A DNA stretch of 47,311 nt from an uncultured Oscillospiraceae bacterium (GCA_910587645.1 CAJUNA010000019.1:1-47311); one strand, 5' to 3'. Numbered from the stretch's first letter, positions 23,018-31,842 are shown. Made by a program: numbers and translations. Notes: a model not told the origin generated them from the sequence alone.

Positions 23018-25474
23018 TTACCCCATTTCTTTCTCGATAACAAGATCCATTTTGTGAACAGTTAAAATAATCTTATCCCCCTGGCGGAACCGGCCGCTGA
23101 GAACGCCCTCCGCGACTACGTCCTCTATCCGCTGCCGCAAGGCCCGGCGCAGGGGCCTCGCCCCGTGGCCAGGGTCATAGCACTCTGCCGCCAACTGGGC
23201 TATGGCGTCCTCCCCAGCGCGGAGCGTCAGGCCCAGCGCCTCCATCCGGCGGCCGCTCTCCGCCAGCATCCGGCGGGCAATCTCGCGCAAATCCTCCTCA
23301 CCAAGCTGGCGGAATATAATCGTATCGTCTATGCGGTTTAAAAATTCGGGCCGGAAAGTCCGCTTCAGCTCCTCCGTCACCGACCGCTTGACACGCTCCT
23401 GGCGGCCCGTTTCGCCGTCCCCCGGCCCGCCGAAGCCGAGAGGGTGGCCGCTGGTGATTTGGCGGGCCCCTACGTTGCTGGTCATGACCACCACCGCGTT
23501 GCGGAAATCCGCCTTGCGGCCATGGCTGTCGGTGAGACAGCCGTCCTCCAGGATTTGCAGGAGAAGGTTCCAGACCTCCGGGTGGGCTTTCTCAATTTCA
23601 TCAAATAAAACGACCGCGTAGGGGCGGCGGCGGATTTTTTCCGTGAGCTGCCCCCCTTCCTCGTGGCCGACATATCCGGGCGGCGAGCCGACCAGTCGGC
23701 TGGCGGCGTGGGATTCCGCGTACTCCGACATGTCAATGCGGATAAGGGCTTCCTCCTGGCCGAACATGGCGGACGCCAGCGCACGGCACAGCTCCGTTTT
23801 GCCAACGCCCGAGGGGCCGAGGAGGAGGAAGCTGCCTGTGGGGCGGTTCGGCTCCTTCAGGCCCACCCGGCCGCGGCGGATGGCGCGGGCGATGGATGCG
23901 AGGGCCGCGTCCTGACCCACGATGCGCTTTTTCAGTTCGGCCTCCAAGTGGAGCAGCTTTTCGCCTTCGTCCTGGGTGATGCGCTGGACAGGGATGCCCG
24001 TCCACTCCGCCGCTACGGCGGCTACGTCCTCCTCTGTGACTGAGATCAGGGCGTCCGTCCTGTCCTCCGCCCAGCGCCGGCGCGCGTCCTCTACCTGCTC
24101 TGTGAAGTCCTCCTCTACGTCCCGCAGTTGGGCGGCGGCTTCGTAGTCCTGGCCCGCGATGGCCTCCTCCTTCTCACGGCACACCAACGCCAGGCGCTCC
24201 TCCAGCGCCTTGAGGTCCGGTGTGCGGGTCTCGCACTCCATCCGGACGCGGGAACAGGCTTCATCCATCAGGTCGATGGCCTTGTCCGGCAGGTAGCGGT
24301 CCGGCAGGTAGCGGCGGCTTAACTCTACCGCGGCCCGTATGGCCCCGCTGCTGATGGCCAGCTTGTGGTGGGCCTCGTATTTGTCCCGCAGGCCTGCCAA
24401 AATTTCCAGCGCGGCTTCCGGAGACGGCTCCTCTACCGACACCGGCTGGAAACGGCGCTCTAAGGCCGCGTCTTTCTCAATATACCGGCGGTACTCGTCC
24501 CGGGTGGTGGCGCCGATGACCCGGATTTCCGAACGGCTCAGCGCCGGCTTGAGGATGTTGGCGGCGTCTACCGCGCCCTCCGCGCTGCCCGCGCCGACAA
24601 TGGTGTGCAGCTCATCGATGAAAAGGATCACGTTCCCCATGCGGCGGATTTCCGCCAGGGCGTTTTTGACCCGCTCCTCAAATTCCCCCCGGTACTTGGT
24701 TCCCGCCAGCATGGCTGACAGGTCGATGGACAGGATGTTTTTCCCCGCCAGATCCTCCGGCACATCGCCGTTGACCAGACGCTGGGCCAACCCCTCCGCC
24801 ACGGCGGTTTTGCCTACCCCGGGCTCCCCAACCAGGACGGGGTTGTTCTTCGTCCGGCGGGACAGGATGCGCACGCACCGGGCGATCTCCCGGTCCCGGC
24901 CTACCACTGGATCCAGCTTGCCCTCCCGGGCCAAGGTGTTCAGGCTGCGGGTGAATTGCTCCAGCGCCTTGGAACGGGGGATTTCCTCCCGGCGGGGCGG
25001 GGCGATGCGGGTGGGGGCTTCCCGGGGGAGACGCTGCACCACGCTCATGCGCTGGAGCAGCGCCGCTTGCAGGCGGCGGGGATCCGCCCCTACCGCGCCT
25101 AGCACCCGCATGGCCATCGTCCCGTTTTCCCGCAGAATGCCCAGCAGGAGGTGCTCCGTGCCCACGTAGCCGCCGCCGGTGCGGCTGGATTCGCCTACGG
25201 CGTTTTCTATGACCCGCTTGGCCCGGGGGGTCAGCCCCTGGGGCGGGGCAAGCCCCGCCAGGCCAGTGCCTACGATTTCAACAATGGCCGCCCGGGCCCG
25301 TTCCCCGGTGACGGACTGCTCCAGCAGGCACCGGTGGGCCGCGCCGCCCTCCTCCCGCAGAAGCCCCAGCAGAAGATGCTCGCTGCCGACATAGCTGTGG
25401 CCCAGCTCCTCCGCCGCCGCCTGGGCGAGCCGCAGGGCGCTCTGCGCCCGGGGGGTAAATCTATTTTCATACAT
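23018..25474 (-). CDS. clpC: ClpC-type AAA+ unfoldase
   Basis: An 818-residue Hsp100 unfoldase that feeds proteins to ClpP. The N-terminal double Clp_N repeat contains YVGSEHLLLGLLREEGGAA and YVGTEHLLLGILRENG. The first ATPase has GEPGVGKTAVAEGLAQ, Walker B VILFIDELHT and arginine-finger region LERRFQPV. A UVR-like coiled segment (EKEEAIAGQDYEAAAQLRD) separates it from the second ATPase (LGPSGVGKTELCRAL, VLFDEIEKAHPE). The start at 25474 (MYENRFTPRAQ) has AAGGA 10 bases upstream; a 23-residue in-frame extension lacks homology. The usual ctsR-mcsA-mcsB neighbours are absent, and no CtsR operator was seen. Confidence 0.95.
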   Translation of the reverse strand: MYENRFTPRAQSALRLAQAAAEELGHSYVGSEHLLLGLLREEGGAAHRCLLEQSVTGERARAAIVEIVGTGLAGLAPPQGLTPRAKRVIENAVGESSRTGGGYVGTEHLLLGILRENGTMAMRVLGAVGADPRRLQAALLQRMSVVQRLPREAPTRIAPPRREEIPRSKALEQFTRSLNTLAREGKLDPVVGRDREIARCVRILSRRTKNNPVLVGEPGVGKTAVAEGLAQRLVNGDVPEDLAGKNILSIDLSAMLAGTKYRGEFEERVKNALAEIRRMGNVILFIDELHTIVGAGSAEGAVDAANILKPALSRSEIRVIGATTRDEYRRYIEKDAALERRFQPVSVEEPSPEAALEILAGLRDKYEAHHKLAISSGAIRAAVELSRRYLPDRYLPDKAIDLMDEACSRVRMECETRTPDLKALEERLALVCREKEEAIAGQDYEAAAQLRDVEEDFTEQVEDARRRWAEDRTDALISVTEEDVAAVAAEWTGIPVQRITQDEGEKLLHLEAELKKRIVGQDAALASIARAIRRGRVGLKEPNRPTGSFLLLGPSGVGKTELCRALASAMFGQEEALIRIDMSEYAESHAASRLVGSPPGYVGHEEGGQLTEKIRRRPYAVVLFDEIEKAHPEVWNLLLQILEDGCLTDSHGRKADFRNAVVVMTSNVGARQITSGHPLGFGGPGDGETGRQERVKRSVTEELKRTFRPEFLNRIDDTIIFRQLGEEDLREIARRMLAESGRRMEALGLTLRAGEDAIAQLAAECYDPGHGARPLRRALRQRIEDVVAEGVLSGRFRQGDKIILTVHKMDLVIEKEMG

Positions 25475-25500
25475 GACGGTCCCATCCTTCAGTTCACGCA

Positions 25501-25529
25501 GTTTTACCTGTTCAGTATTCCCCTGCCAA
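25501..25529 (-). promoter_or_regulatory. Candidate promoter of clpC
   Basis: On the minus strand TTGGCA (25524-25529), 17 bases, TAAAAC (25501-25506), about 25 bases before the start. Confidence 0.45.
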
Positions 25530-25569
25530 CGGCTTTTACACATTTCTCCCGAAACGGATGATTTTACCC

Positions 25570-25597
25570 TTGCATTTTTCCAAGTTCATGTTACAAT
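25570..25597 (+). promoter_or_regulatory. Promoter of the ferredoxin gene
   Basis: TTGCAT (25570-25575), 16 bases, TACAAT (25592-25597), with AAGGAGG and the ATG following closely. It is divergent from the clpC promoter. Confidence 0.65.
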
Positions 25598-25628
25598 GGA
25601 GGTACCATTCTAAGGAGGTATACATACC

Positions 25629-25799
25629 ATGGCTCACAAAATTACCGATGCCTGCGTAAGCTGCGGGACCTGCGCCGAGAACTGCCCCGTAGAGGCCATT
25701 TCTCAGGGCGATACCCAGTATGTCATCGACGCTGATGCCTGTGTGGACTGCGGCGCCTGTGCTGCCAACTGCCCCACTGAGGCCATTGTGGCTGAGTAA
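25629..25799 (+). CDS. 2x[4Fe-4S] ferredoxin
   Basis: A 56-residue bacterial ferredoxin, an electron carrier for pyruvate/2-oxoacid oxidoreductases and hydrogenases. Two clusters: CVSCGTCAENCP and CVDCGACAANCP, each followed by the usual EAI. ATG at 25629 has AAGGAGG 10 bases upstream. The gene stands between its own promoter and terminator, as clostridial housekeeping ferredoxins often do. Codon usage matches the neighbours. Confidence 0.96.
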   Translation: MAHKITDACVSCGTCAENCPVEAISQGDTQYVIDADACVDCGACAANCPTEAIVAE

Positions 25800-25810
25800 G
25801 CCCCATCGGG

Positions 25811-25845
25811 AAACCGCCCGCTCTCAGCCGAGGGCGGGCGGTTTT
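25811..25845 (+). terminator. Intrinsic terminator of the ferredoxin gene
   Basis: CCGCCCGC pairs with GCGGGCGG around an 11-base loop and is followed by TTTT. Confidence 0.85.
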
Positions 25846-25890
25846 GCCATACGCTCCTGTTCACCTACCGGCAGATTGGAGGTTTGCTGT

Positions 25891-26136
25891 ATGAAATCAA
25901 CCGGAATTGTCAGACGGATTGATCAATTGGGCAGGATCGTCCTGCCCGCCGAGCTTCGCCGTACACTGGAGATCGAGGAGAAGGATACCATGGAAATCTT
26001 TGTCGACGGCTCCTCCATTGTGCTGAAAAAATACGCCCCCGCCTGTATATTCTGCGACAGCAGCCGGGATGTTTCCCAATTCAAGGGTAAAAGTGTCTGT
26101 GCCCGGTGTCTCCGCCAGCTCCGGACGGCGGATTAA
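25891..26136 (+). CDS. AbrB/SpoVT-type regulator with a cysteine-rich tail
   Basis: An 81-residue protein. Residues 1-47 form an AbrB-like swapped-hairpin DNA-binding domain (GIVRRIDQLGRIVLPAELRR, then DTMEIFVDGSSIVLKK). Residues 50-78 hold two CxxC pairs (CIFC and CARC) that look like a small zinc ribbon. Such AbrB plus zinc-ribbon proteins occur widely in Clostridia, where related proteins act as transition-state or sporulation regulators. ATG at 25891 has GGAGG 8 bases upstream. The targets are unknown. Confidence 0.88.
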   Translation: MKSTGIVRRIDQLGRIVLPAELRRTLEIEEKDTMEIFVDGSSIVLKKYAPACIFCDSSRDVSQFKGKSVCARCLRQLRTAD

Positions 26137-26159
26137 CAGGTTCCAACCACAGTGCAGCG

Positions 26160-26200
26160 CGCGCCCCTGGCTTATTGGCCAGGGGCGCGTTGGTTTGTTT
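26160..26200. terminator. Bidirectional terminator between abrB-like gene and dehydratase-like gene
   Basis: CGCGCCCCTGGC pairs with GCCAGGGGCGCG around a short loop. The plus side continues with a T-rich stretch (TGGTTTGTTTTC). It lies between convergent genes. Confidence 0.8.
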
Positions 26201-27481
26201 TCAGACGGGTATGGATTCCCGCGGGGCGGCGGCCTTTTGGCGGGCATTGGCCAGCATCAGCTTTAGGCGGTTTTCCTGGTTGACCTTCGTCGCGCCGGCA
26301 TCGTAGTCGATGGCAACGATGTTTACCGCCGGGTTCTTCTCCTTGATGGGCTTCATCATCCCCTTGCCGCAGATGTGGTTGGGCAAACAGCCGAAGGGCT
26401 GGGTGCAGACGATGTTCCCTACCCCTTTATCCGCCAGCTCCAGCATCTCCGCTGTCAGAAGCCAGCCCTCCCCCATTTTGACCCCCATGCTGATGGTCCC
26501 CTGGACCAGCTCCACCGTGTGGGTGAACAGGGTGGGCGGCTCAAAACGGCCGTGGGCGCGGATGGCGTCAATCAAATCCTTCTCCTTATCCAACAGGTAG
26601 CGGTAGGCCGCCTTGTAGGCAAGCTGGACGCCCTTCTGCATCCCGTAGAGCTTGTTGTCCAGCAGGTTGTTGTACACGCAGTACAGGCAGAAATCCAGCA
26701 GGCCGGGGATCACCGCCTCCGCGCCCTCGTCTACTAAAAACTGTTCCAGGTTGTTGTTGCCCAGGGGGGAGTATTTGACGAATATCTCCCCTACAATGCC
26801 TACCTTTACCGTATCCCGCCGCTCCATGGGGATGGCGCCGAAGGCCTCCAGGATGCGGCGGTAGTTGGCCTTTACCTGGCGGTAGTTCCCCTTGCCGCCG
26901 GTGGTCATCTCCTCCGCCAGGCGGTCTGTCCAGCGGTCCGCCAAGGCTTGGGCCGCGCCTTTTTCCAGCTCGTAGGGCTTGCACTGGTTTACCAGCGTCA
27001 TCAGCAGGTCGCCGTATAGCACCGCGTACATCATCCGCATCAAAAGCGGCAGGGTGAGCTGGAAGCCGGGGTGCTTCTCTAATCCCGCCAGGGACAGGCT
27101 GATAACCGGGACATGGCCTAAATCCGCTTTCTCCAGCGCCTTCCGAAGCAGATGGATGTAGTTGGACGCGCGGCAGCCGCCCCCGGTCTGGAAGAGGATC
27201 AGCGCCACCTTGTCCGGGTCGTACTTCCCGCTTTGCAGGGCGTCAATAAACTGCCCGATAACCAGGATTGCCGGGTAGCAGGTGTCGTTATGTACATATT
27301 TCAGCCCGGTCTCCGCGATCCGGGGCCCGCTGGTCTCTAAGACCTCCAGGTGATAGCCGGAGCGGCTCATGACCTTCCCGATCATCTTGAAGTGCATGGG
27401 CAGCATGTTGGGGGCTAAAATGGTGTGGGTCTTCTTCATTTCTTCCGTGAAAACGACGTAGCCTTTTTCTTGGTTGACCAT
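26201..27481 (-). CDS. 2-hydroxyacyl-CoA dehydratase-like protein (C-terminal part of the long activase family)
   Basis: A 426-residue protein related to the D-component/CoA-dehydratase fold. Blocks THTILAPNMLPMHF, GLKYVHNDTCYPA, FQTGGGCRASNYIHLLRKAL and CLYCVYNN match the C-terminal third of the 1400-residue acyl-CoA dehydratase activase-related proteins of Clostridia. Conserved cysteines (CYPA, GGGCRAS, CLYC, and CLPNHICGKG near the C-terminus) suggest an Fe-S cluster. ATG at 27481 has GGAAGGA upstream; an internal ATG (MKKTHTI) is an alternative. It is split from its partner at 28671-31613 by two unrelated genes and a palindromic element. The exact substrate is unknown. Confidence 0.85.
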   Translation of the reverse strand: MVNQEKGYVVFTEEMKKTHTILAPNMLPMHFKMIGKVMSRSGYHLEVLETSGPRIAETGLKYVHNDTCYPAILVIGQFIDALQSGKYDPDKVALILFQTGGGCRASNYIHLLRKALEKADLGHVPVISLSLAGLEKHPGFQLTLPLLMRMMYAVLYGDLLMTLVNQCKPYELEKGAAQALADRWTDRLAEEMTTGGKGNYRQVKANYRRILEAFGAIPMERRDTVKVGIVGEIFVKYSPLGNNNLEQFLVDEGAEAVIPGLLDFCLYCVYNNLLDNKLYGMQKGVQLAYKAAYRYLLDKEKDLIDAIRAHGRFEPPTLFTHTVELVQGTISMGVKMGEGWLLTAEMLELADKGVGNIVCTQPFGCLPNHICGKGMMKPIKEKNPAVNIVAIDYDAGATKVNQENRLKLMLANARQKAAAPRESIPV

Positions 27482-27568
27482 AGTTGGATTCCTTCCTTTT
27501 GCTGCGGGGCGCCTTATGAGCGGCGTAATTTTTTGCGCTTATGTTGCGCGCCGGCAATGGCGGTCCTT

Positions 27569-27732
27569 AGAACCTGTATTCACAGGCGTTTGACGCCGTC
27601 TGGGCGGGTCTTTTGCCGTCCTGCCGCGTTAAAAAATCTTGAAATACACAAAGTATTCCTGCGATTTTTTGCCTTACAGGGCGGCAAAATCCCTCGCCCA
27701 TCTGGCATCCCACGCCTATGAATACAGGTTCT
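27569..27732. mobile_element. 164-bp imperfect palindromic repeat element (MITE-like)
   Basis: The two ends read GAACCTGTATTCAC and GTGAATACAGGTTC-like in inverted order, and the arms continue inwards for about 54 bases at roughly 75-80% identity (shared blocks AGGCGT, GGGCG, TTTTGCCG and CCTG). An AT-rich centre again pairs AAAAAATC with GATTTTTT. There is no ORF. The right arm encodes the last four residues and the stop of the gene at 27716-28102. It looks like a non-autonomous palindromic element. Only one copy is in this window. Confidence 0.7.
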
Positions 27733-28102
27733 TAAATTCATTGATAAGCAGAATATCGTTTCGATCCTTTTCCCGGCCTATTTTTTCTTTCATTTTTATT
27801 ATTCCGTCTATTGAGACTACTGGCAGCCCTTCCCGTAAAACGACAGTGCCCTCTATCCAGTTTTCAAATATTTCAATAGCCTCTGAAAAAACAATTTTTC
27901 TGCTTCCATCAGGGAGGACTTCTGTGTAGTATCCTTTGCTTTCAAGGGTATCCGCCATTTGGGAGGTACAGCCTAAATCAATGTCCCCCGCCGCGGCCTT
28001 AATGCCATACAATACCATCGCTGCGCCTGACGTTACCCAATACTCGTTCCTATCAAACGCTGCTTCTTTTAGCAAATATATGATTTCTTCTTTCTTTAAC
28101 AT
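27716..28102 (-). CDS. Nucleotidyltransferase-fold protein (AbiEii/MNT-like)
   Basis: A 128-residue protein with VTSGAAMVLYGIKAAAGDID at about residues 23-43, resembling the NTase-fold signature with the metal-binding D-x-D as DID. A C-terminal KMKEKIGREKDRNDI helix is common in these small NTases, some of which are antitoxin/toxin-type AbiEii or aminoglycoside-like transferases. The gene is distinctly AT-rich compared with its neighbours, and its last codons (NLYS and stop) come from a palindromic element, so its original 3' end is probably altered. No cognate partner is obvious. Function is uncertain. Confidence 0.65.
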   Translation of the reverse strand: MLKKEEIIYLLKEAAFDRNEYWVTSGAAMVLYGIKAAAGDIDLGCTSQMADTLESKGYYTEVLPDGSRKIVFSEAIEIFENWIEGTVVLREGLPVVSIDGIIKMKEKIGREKDRNDILLINEFKNLYS

Positions 28103-28134
28103 ATGTTCCCCCTGTATGGGTTTATAAGCTTCCC

Positions 28135-28665
28135 CTATTCCAGCAGAATGGTTTCTGCTGTCTCATAGCTGAATTTGCCTTGGTTTTCGTAAACGCGCGA
28201 AAATTCGATGCGGTCTACCTGCGTAACAAACGGTTCAAATGCCTGCCGCATCGCTTCGGCAACGGGAGAAAGGTCCGCCCCTGGAACATACAGGAGGGAA
28301 GTATGCGGCCTCCAGGTATCTTCCCGCGTCCATTTATTCAGGCCCGCCGGACAGGCCCGGGCGATTTCCCGCTGGATGGAGGCAATCGCCGGATCTTTTC
28401 GCGGGGCGGCTACAATGAGGGATTTTGTTCCCGATTCGGATGCCCATACTTCAACCGCATGGTAGCAGACAGGGAATTTGGGGCGGCCGGACAGGATTGC
28501 TTTGCAGGAGGAAATAAATCCCGCTTCGTCCGCGCCAATGTACGTTGCGAGCGTAATATGTCCATGCACATCCCGGGGCGGGACGCCGGAACGCTCCGCG
28601 ATCCGCCTGAGTTCCGTGAGCCGCGCTGCGGCGGCAGGATCGATGATTGCTATGGCACACAGCAT
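28135..28665 (-). CDS. 2H phosphoesterase (2'-5' RNA ligase-like)
   Basis: A 176-residue protein with both histidine motifs of the 2H superfamily: HGHITLA at about residue 34-40 and HTSLLY at about 122-127. Members cleave or ligate 2'-5' or cyclic phosphodiester bonds in RNA or nucleotides. ATG lies 5 bases after the activase stop, with AAGGGG inside the activase end as ribosome site, so translation is coupled to the activase. No functional tie to dehydratases is known to me. It may be a passenger gene inserted into the split locus. Confidence 0.8.
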   Translation of the reverse strand: MLCAIAIIDPAAAARLTELRRIAERSGVPPRDVHGHITLATYIGADEAGFISSCKAILSGRPKFPVCYHAVEVWASESGTKSLIVAAPRKDPAIASIQREIARACPAGLNKWTREDTWRPHTSLLYVPGADLSPVAEAMRQAFEPFVTQVDRIEFSRVYENQGKFSYETAETILLE

Positions 28666-28670
28666 TTTGC

Positions 28671-31613
28671 TTAAACCCCTTTTTCTTCCAGCGCGCCAAT
28701 CAGGCTCCTGAGCCTGATCTTTACCGCGCCCAGGTTGGTGATTTCGTCAATCTTGATCTGGGTATACAGCTTCCCGGATTCCTCCAGGATGCGCCGGACT
28801 TCATCGGTAGTGATGGCGTCTACCCCGCAGCCGAAGCTGACAAGCTGCACCAACTGCACGTCCGGGTTCTCGCAGGCGAACCGCGCCGCGCGGTAGAGAC
28901 GGGCGTGGTATGTCCACTGGTTAAGTACGTGAACCGGCACCGGGTCTGCCAAATGGCACACGCTGTCCTCACTGACTACCACGAACCCCAGGGACGAGGC
29001 CAATTTGTCGATGCCGTGGCCAATCTCCGGGTCGATGTGGTAGGGGCGGCCTGCCAAAACCATGATCCGCCTGCCGTTGGCCCGCGCCCACGCCACCGCT
29101 TCCTCGCCTTGCCTGCGTACCGCCGTCATGTGGGCTTCGTAGGCCGCGAAGGCCGCGTCTACCGCTTTGCGGACTTCCTTTTTTGTAATGTCATGGAACA
29201 CCGGGGACAGGCAGGCGGCCAGCTCCTTGCTCAGCTCCTTCCGGTTGTTGATGTTCAGGAAGGGGTATAAGAAATGGGTTTGGGCCAGGTCGTCCATGTT
29301 GCCGTGGAGCAATTCCGAATAGTAGGCCACCACCGGGCAGTTGTAGTGGTTGTCGCTGGCCTTTTCGTCCATGTTGTAGGTCAGGCAGGGATAGAAAATC
29401 GCGTCTACGTGCTTATCCAGCAGGACTTCCATGTGGCCGTGCATAATCTTGGCGGGGTAGCAGGCTGTGTCGGAGGGAATGGAGAACTGGCCTTTTTCGT
29501 ATATCCGCCGGCTGGACAGGCCGGAAACCTCTACTTTGAACCCCAATTCGCTGAAAAACGCGTGCCACAGCGGCAGCAGCTCATACATGCCCAGGGCTAA
29601 GGGCAGGCCGATGGTCCCCCGCAGCTCCGAGCCGGGGGCGAGAGCTGTCAGCGTCTCACGCTTCCAGGCGTAGAGGTTGGGCAGTTCCCCGGCGTTTGCC
29701 AGCCCCAGGCCCTTCTGGCACTGGTTGCCTGAAATGTACTTTTTCCCGCCGCCAAAGCTGTTGACCGTCAGGCGGCAGTGGTTGGCGCAGCCCTGGCATA
29801 CCGCCGCCTTGGCCGTGTGGACGAAATCCGCCAGGCCGCCGGGGGTGATGAGGGCGGAACGGGGGGCGGGCACCGCCTCCATGGCGTATAGCGCCGCGCC
29901 GTAGGCGCCCATCAGTCCGGCAATGGCGGGGCGGATGGCTTCCTTGCCTAACTCCCGCTCGAAAGCGCGGAGGACGGCATCGTTATAGAACGTGCCGCCC
30001 TGGACGACTACGTGGTCCCCCAGCTCGTCCGCGCTCCCGGCGCGGATGACTTTATAAATGGCGTTTTTCACTACGCTCACCGACAGGCCTGCTGAGATGT
30101 CCTCCACTGTGGCGCCGTCCTTCTGGGACTGCTTGACGGAGGAGTTCATAAAGACCGTGCAGCGGCTCCCCAGGTTCACTGGGGCGGCGGCGTGAAGGCC
30201 CTTTTGGGCGAATTCCGCCACATCGCAGCCCATGGAACGGGCAAAGGTCTCAATAAATGAGCCGCAGCCGGAGGAGCAGGCCTCGTTGAGCATGATGGAG
30301 TCGATAGCCCCGTTTTTGATCTTGAAGCACTTGATGTCCTGGCCGCCGATGTCCAGGATGAAATCGACCTCCGGGCAGAAGTGCTTGGCGGCGGTGTAGT
30401 GGGCGATGGTCTCCACTACGCCCTTGTCTACGCCAAAGGCCGCTTTGATTAATTCCTCGCCGTATCCGGTAACGGCGCTGCCGCGTATCACCACACGGTT
30501 CCCGCACAGGGCATAGAGCTTCTCCAACTGCTCCCGGACGATCTCTACCGGGTTGCCCCGGTTGGAGCTGTAATAGGTATACAGCAGCTCCCGCTCCCCG
30601 CTCAGAAGGACGATCTTTGTGGTGGTGCTGCCGCAGTCGATGCCCAGCCATGCGCTCCCCTGGTAGGCAGAGAGGTCTCCTTCCTTCACCGAAGCCTTCC
30701 CGTGGCGGGCGCGGAAGCGGGTGTACTCCTCATCGCTGGCGAACAGCGGGGGCAGAAGGTTCGCCGCATCGCGCACCGCCTCGGTATGGAGGATCTTGTC
30801 CTGGAGCTGGCTTATGGTGTAGACCCCGCCGGATTCCTCCGCGTACAACGCCGCGCCCATGGCTACCGCAAAACGGCCATACGCCGGGAACACCGCGTGG
30901 GCATCGTCCAGCTTCAGGGTCTCCTGGAACCGCTTGCCCAGGCCCTTGCAGTAGAACAGGGGGCCTCCCAGGAATAGAACCTTGCCCGCAATCCGCTTGC
31001 CCTGGGCAAGGCCGGCGATGGTCTGGTTTACTACCGCCTGGTAGATGCTGGCCGCCACATCGGCGTGCTTGGCCCCTTGGTTCAGAAGGGGCTGGATATC
31101 CGTCTTGGCGAATACCCCGCAGCGGGAGGCGATGGGGTACAGGCGGGTGCTTTGCAGGCTCAGTTCGTCCAGCTCATCGGCGGTGACGTTCAAAAGCGTG
31201 GCCATTTGGTCGATGAACGCCCCCGTGCCCCCGGCACAGGAGCCGTTCATCCGCTCGTCTATGCCGCCATCGAAAAAGATGATTTTCGCGTCCTCGCCGC
31301 CCAGCTCAATGACGGCGGAAGCGTCCGGTTCCAGCCGCCGCACTACCTCGCCGGTGGCGAACACCTCCTGGACAAAGGGAACCCCCGCTCCCTCCGCCAG
31401 GCCAAGGCCCGCTGAACCGGATATGGCGGCGGTAAAGGGCCGCTCCCCTACATAGGGCGCGGCCTGCTCCAGCAGCTCCAAGGTCTTTTGCCGCACCTGG
31501 GAGAAGTGCCGCTGGTATTTTTCGTAGAGGACCGTTCCCTGGTCTACCACCACGATTTTCGCGGTGGTAGACCCAATGTCGATCCCCATGGTCAGACCTT
31601 TTTCGTGACTCAT
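28671..31613 (-). CDS. BadF/BadG-type acyl-CoA dehydratase activase with tandem ATPase domains
   Basis: A 980-residue protein. The first ASKHA ATPase starts at about residue 8 (GIDIGSTTAKIVVVD) with NGSCAGGTGAFIDQMA, the cluster-binding cysteine loop. The second starts at about 325 (WLGIDCGSTTTKIVLL) with NEACSSGCGSFIETFA. Residues about 640-980 form the DUF2229-like region (CQGCANHCRLTVNSFGGGKK, then YPAKIMHGHMEVLLDKHVD). Related activators use ATP to inject an electron into 2-hydroxyacyl-CoA dehydratases. The long single-chain relatives of about 1400 residues also carry the dehydratase-like part found here as a separate gene at 26201-27481. ATG at 31613 has GGAG five bases upstream. Confidence 0.92.
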   Translation of the reverse strand: MSHEKGLTMGIDIGSTTAKIVVVDQGTVLYEKYQRHFSQVRQKTLELLEQAAPYVGERPFTAAISGSAGLGLAEGAGVPFVQEVFATGEVVRRLEPDASAVIELGGEDAKIIFFDGGIDERMNGSCAGGTGAFIDQMATLLNVTADELDELSLQSTRLYPIASRCGVFAKTDIQPLLNQGAKHADVAASIYQAVVNQTIAGLAQGKRIAGKVLFLGGPLFYCKGLGKRFQETLKLDDAHAVFPAYGRFAVAMGAALYAEESGGVYTISQLQDKILHTEAVRDAANLLPPLFASDEEYTRFRARHGKASVKEGDLSAYQGSAWLGIDCGSTTTKIVLLSGERELLYTYYSSNRGNPVEIVREQLEKLYALCGNRVVIRGSAVTGYGEELIKAAFGVDKGVVETIAHYTAAKHFCPEVDFILDIGGQDIKCFKIKNGAIDSIMLNEACSSGCGSFIETFARSMGCDVAEFAQKGLHAAAPVNLGSRCTVFMNSSVKQSQKDGATVEDISAGLSVSVVKNAIYKVIRAGSADELGDHVVVQGGTFYNDAVLRAFERELGKEAIRPAIAGLMGAYGAALYAMEAVPAPRSALITPGGLADFVHTAKAAVCQGCANHCRLTVNSFGGGKKYISGNQCQKGLGLANAGELPNLYAWKRETLTALAPGSELRGTIGLPLALGMYELLPLWHAFFSELGFKVEVSGLSSRRIYEKGQFSIPSDTACYPAKIMHGHMEVLLDKHVDAIFYPCLTYNMDEKASDNHYNCPVVAYYSELLHGNMDDLAQTHFLYPFLNINNRKELSKELAACLSPVFHDITKKEVRKAVDAAFAAYEAHMTAVRRQGEEAVAWARANGRRIMVLAGRPYHIDPEIGHGIDKLASSLGFVVVSEDSVCHLADPVPVHVLNQWTYHARLYRAARFACENPDVQLVQLVSFGCGVDAITTDEVRRILEESGKLYTQIKIDEITNLGAVKIRLRSLIGALEEKGV

Positions 31614-31675
31614 ACATTCTCCAGACCCTGCCGGGCCGTTCCTTCATTTTGCGCCTAACACGCCATTTTGCTGGC

Positions 31676-31704
31676 ATTATAGCACAATCCCGGCAAGTTG
31701 TTTA
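31676..31704 (-). promoter_or_regulatory. Candidate promoter of the activase gene
   Basis: On the minus strand TAAACA (31699-31704), 17 bases, TATAAT (31676-31681), about 60 bases before the start. Confidence 0.55.
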
Positions 31705-31769
31705 TGGACAAAATGTTAAATATGTGTGAAGGTTTTTTCTCCCGGTTTTGCCAATTTTGTGATTTTCCA

Positions 31770-31798
31770 TTGTCCAGGCCGGGAAATTGTGGTATGAT
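31770..31798 (+). promoter_or_regulatory. Candidate promoter of the ModE-like gene
   Basis: TTGTCC (31770-31775), 17 bases, TATGAT (31793-31798), with GGAGG and ATG following about 45 bases later. Divergent from the activase promoter. Confidence 0.55.
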
Positions 31799-31842
31799 AG
31801 GGAAAAGAAAACCCGCCTACCGGGAAAAAAGGAGGTTTCCCT

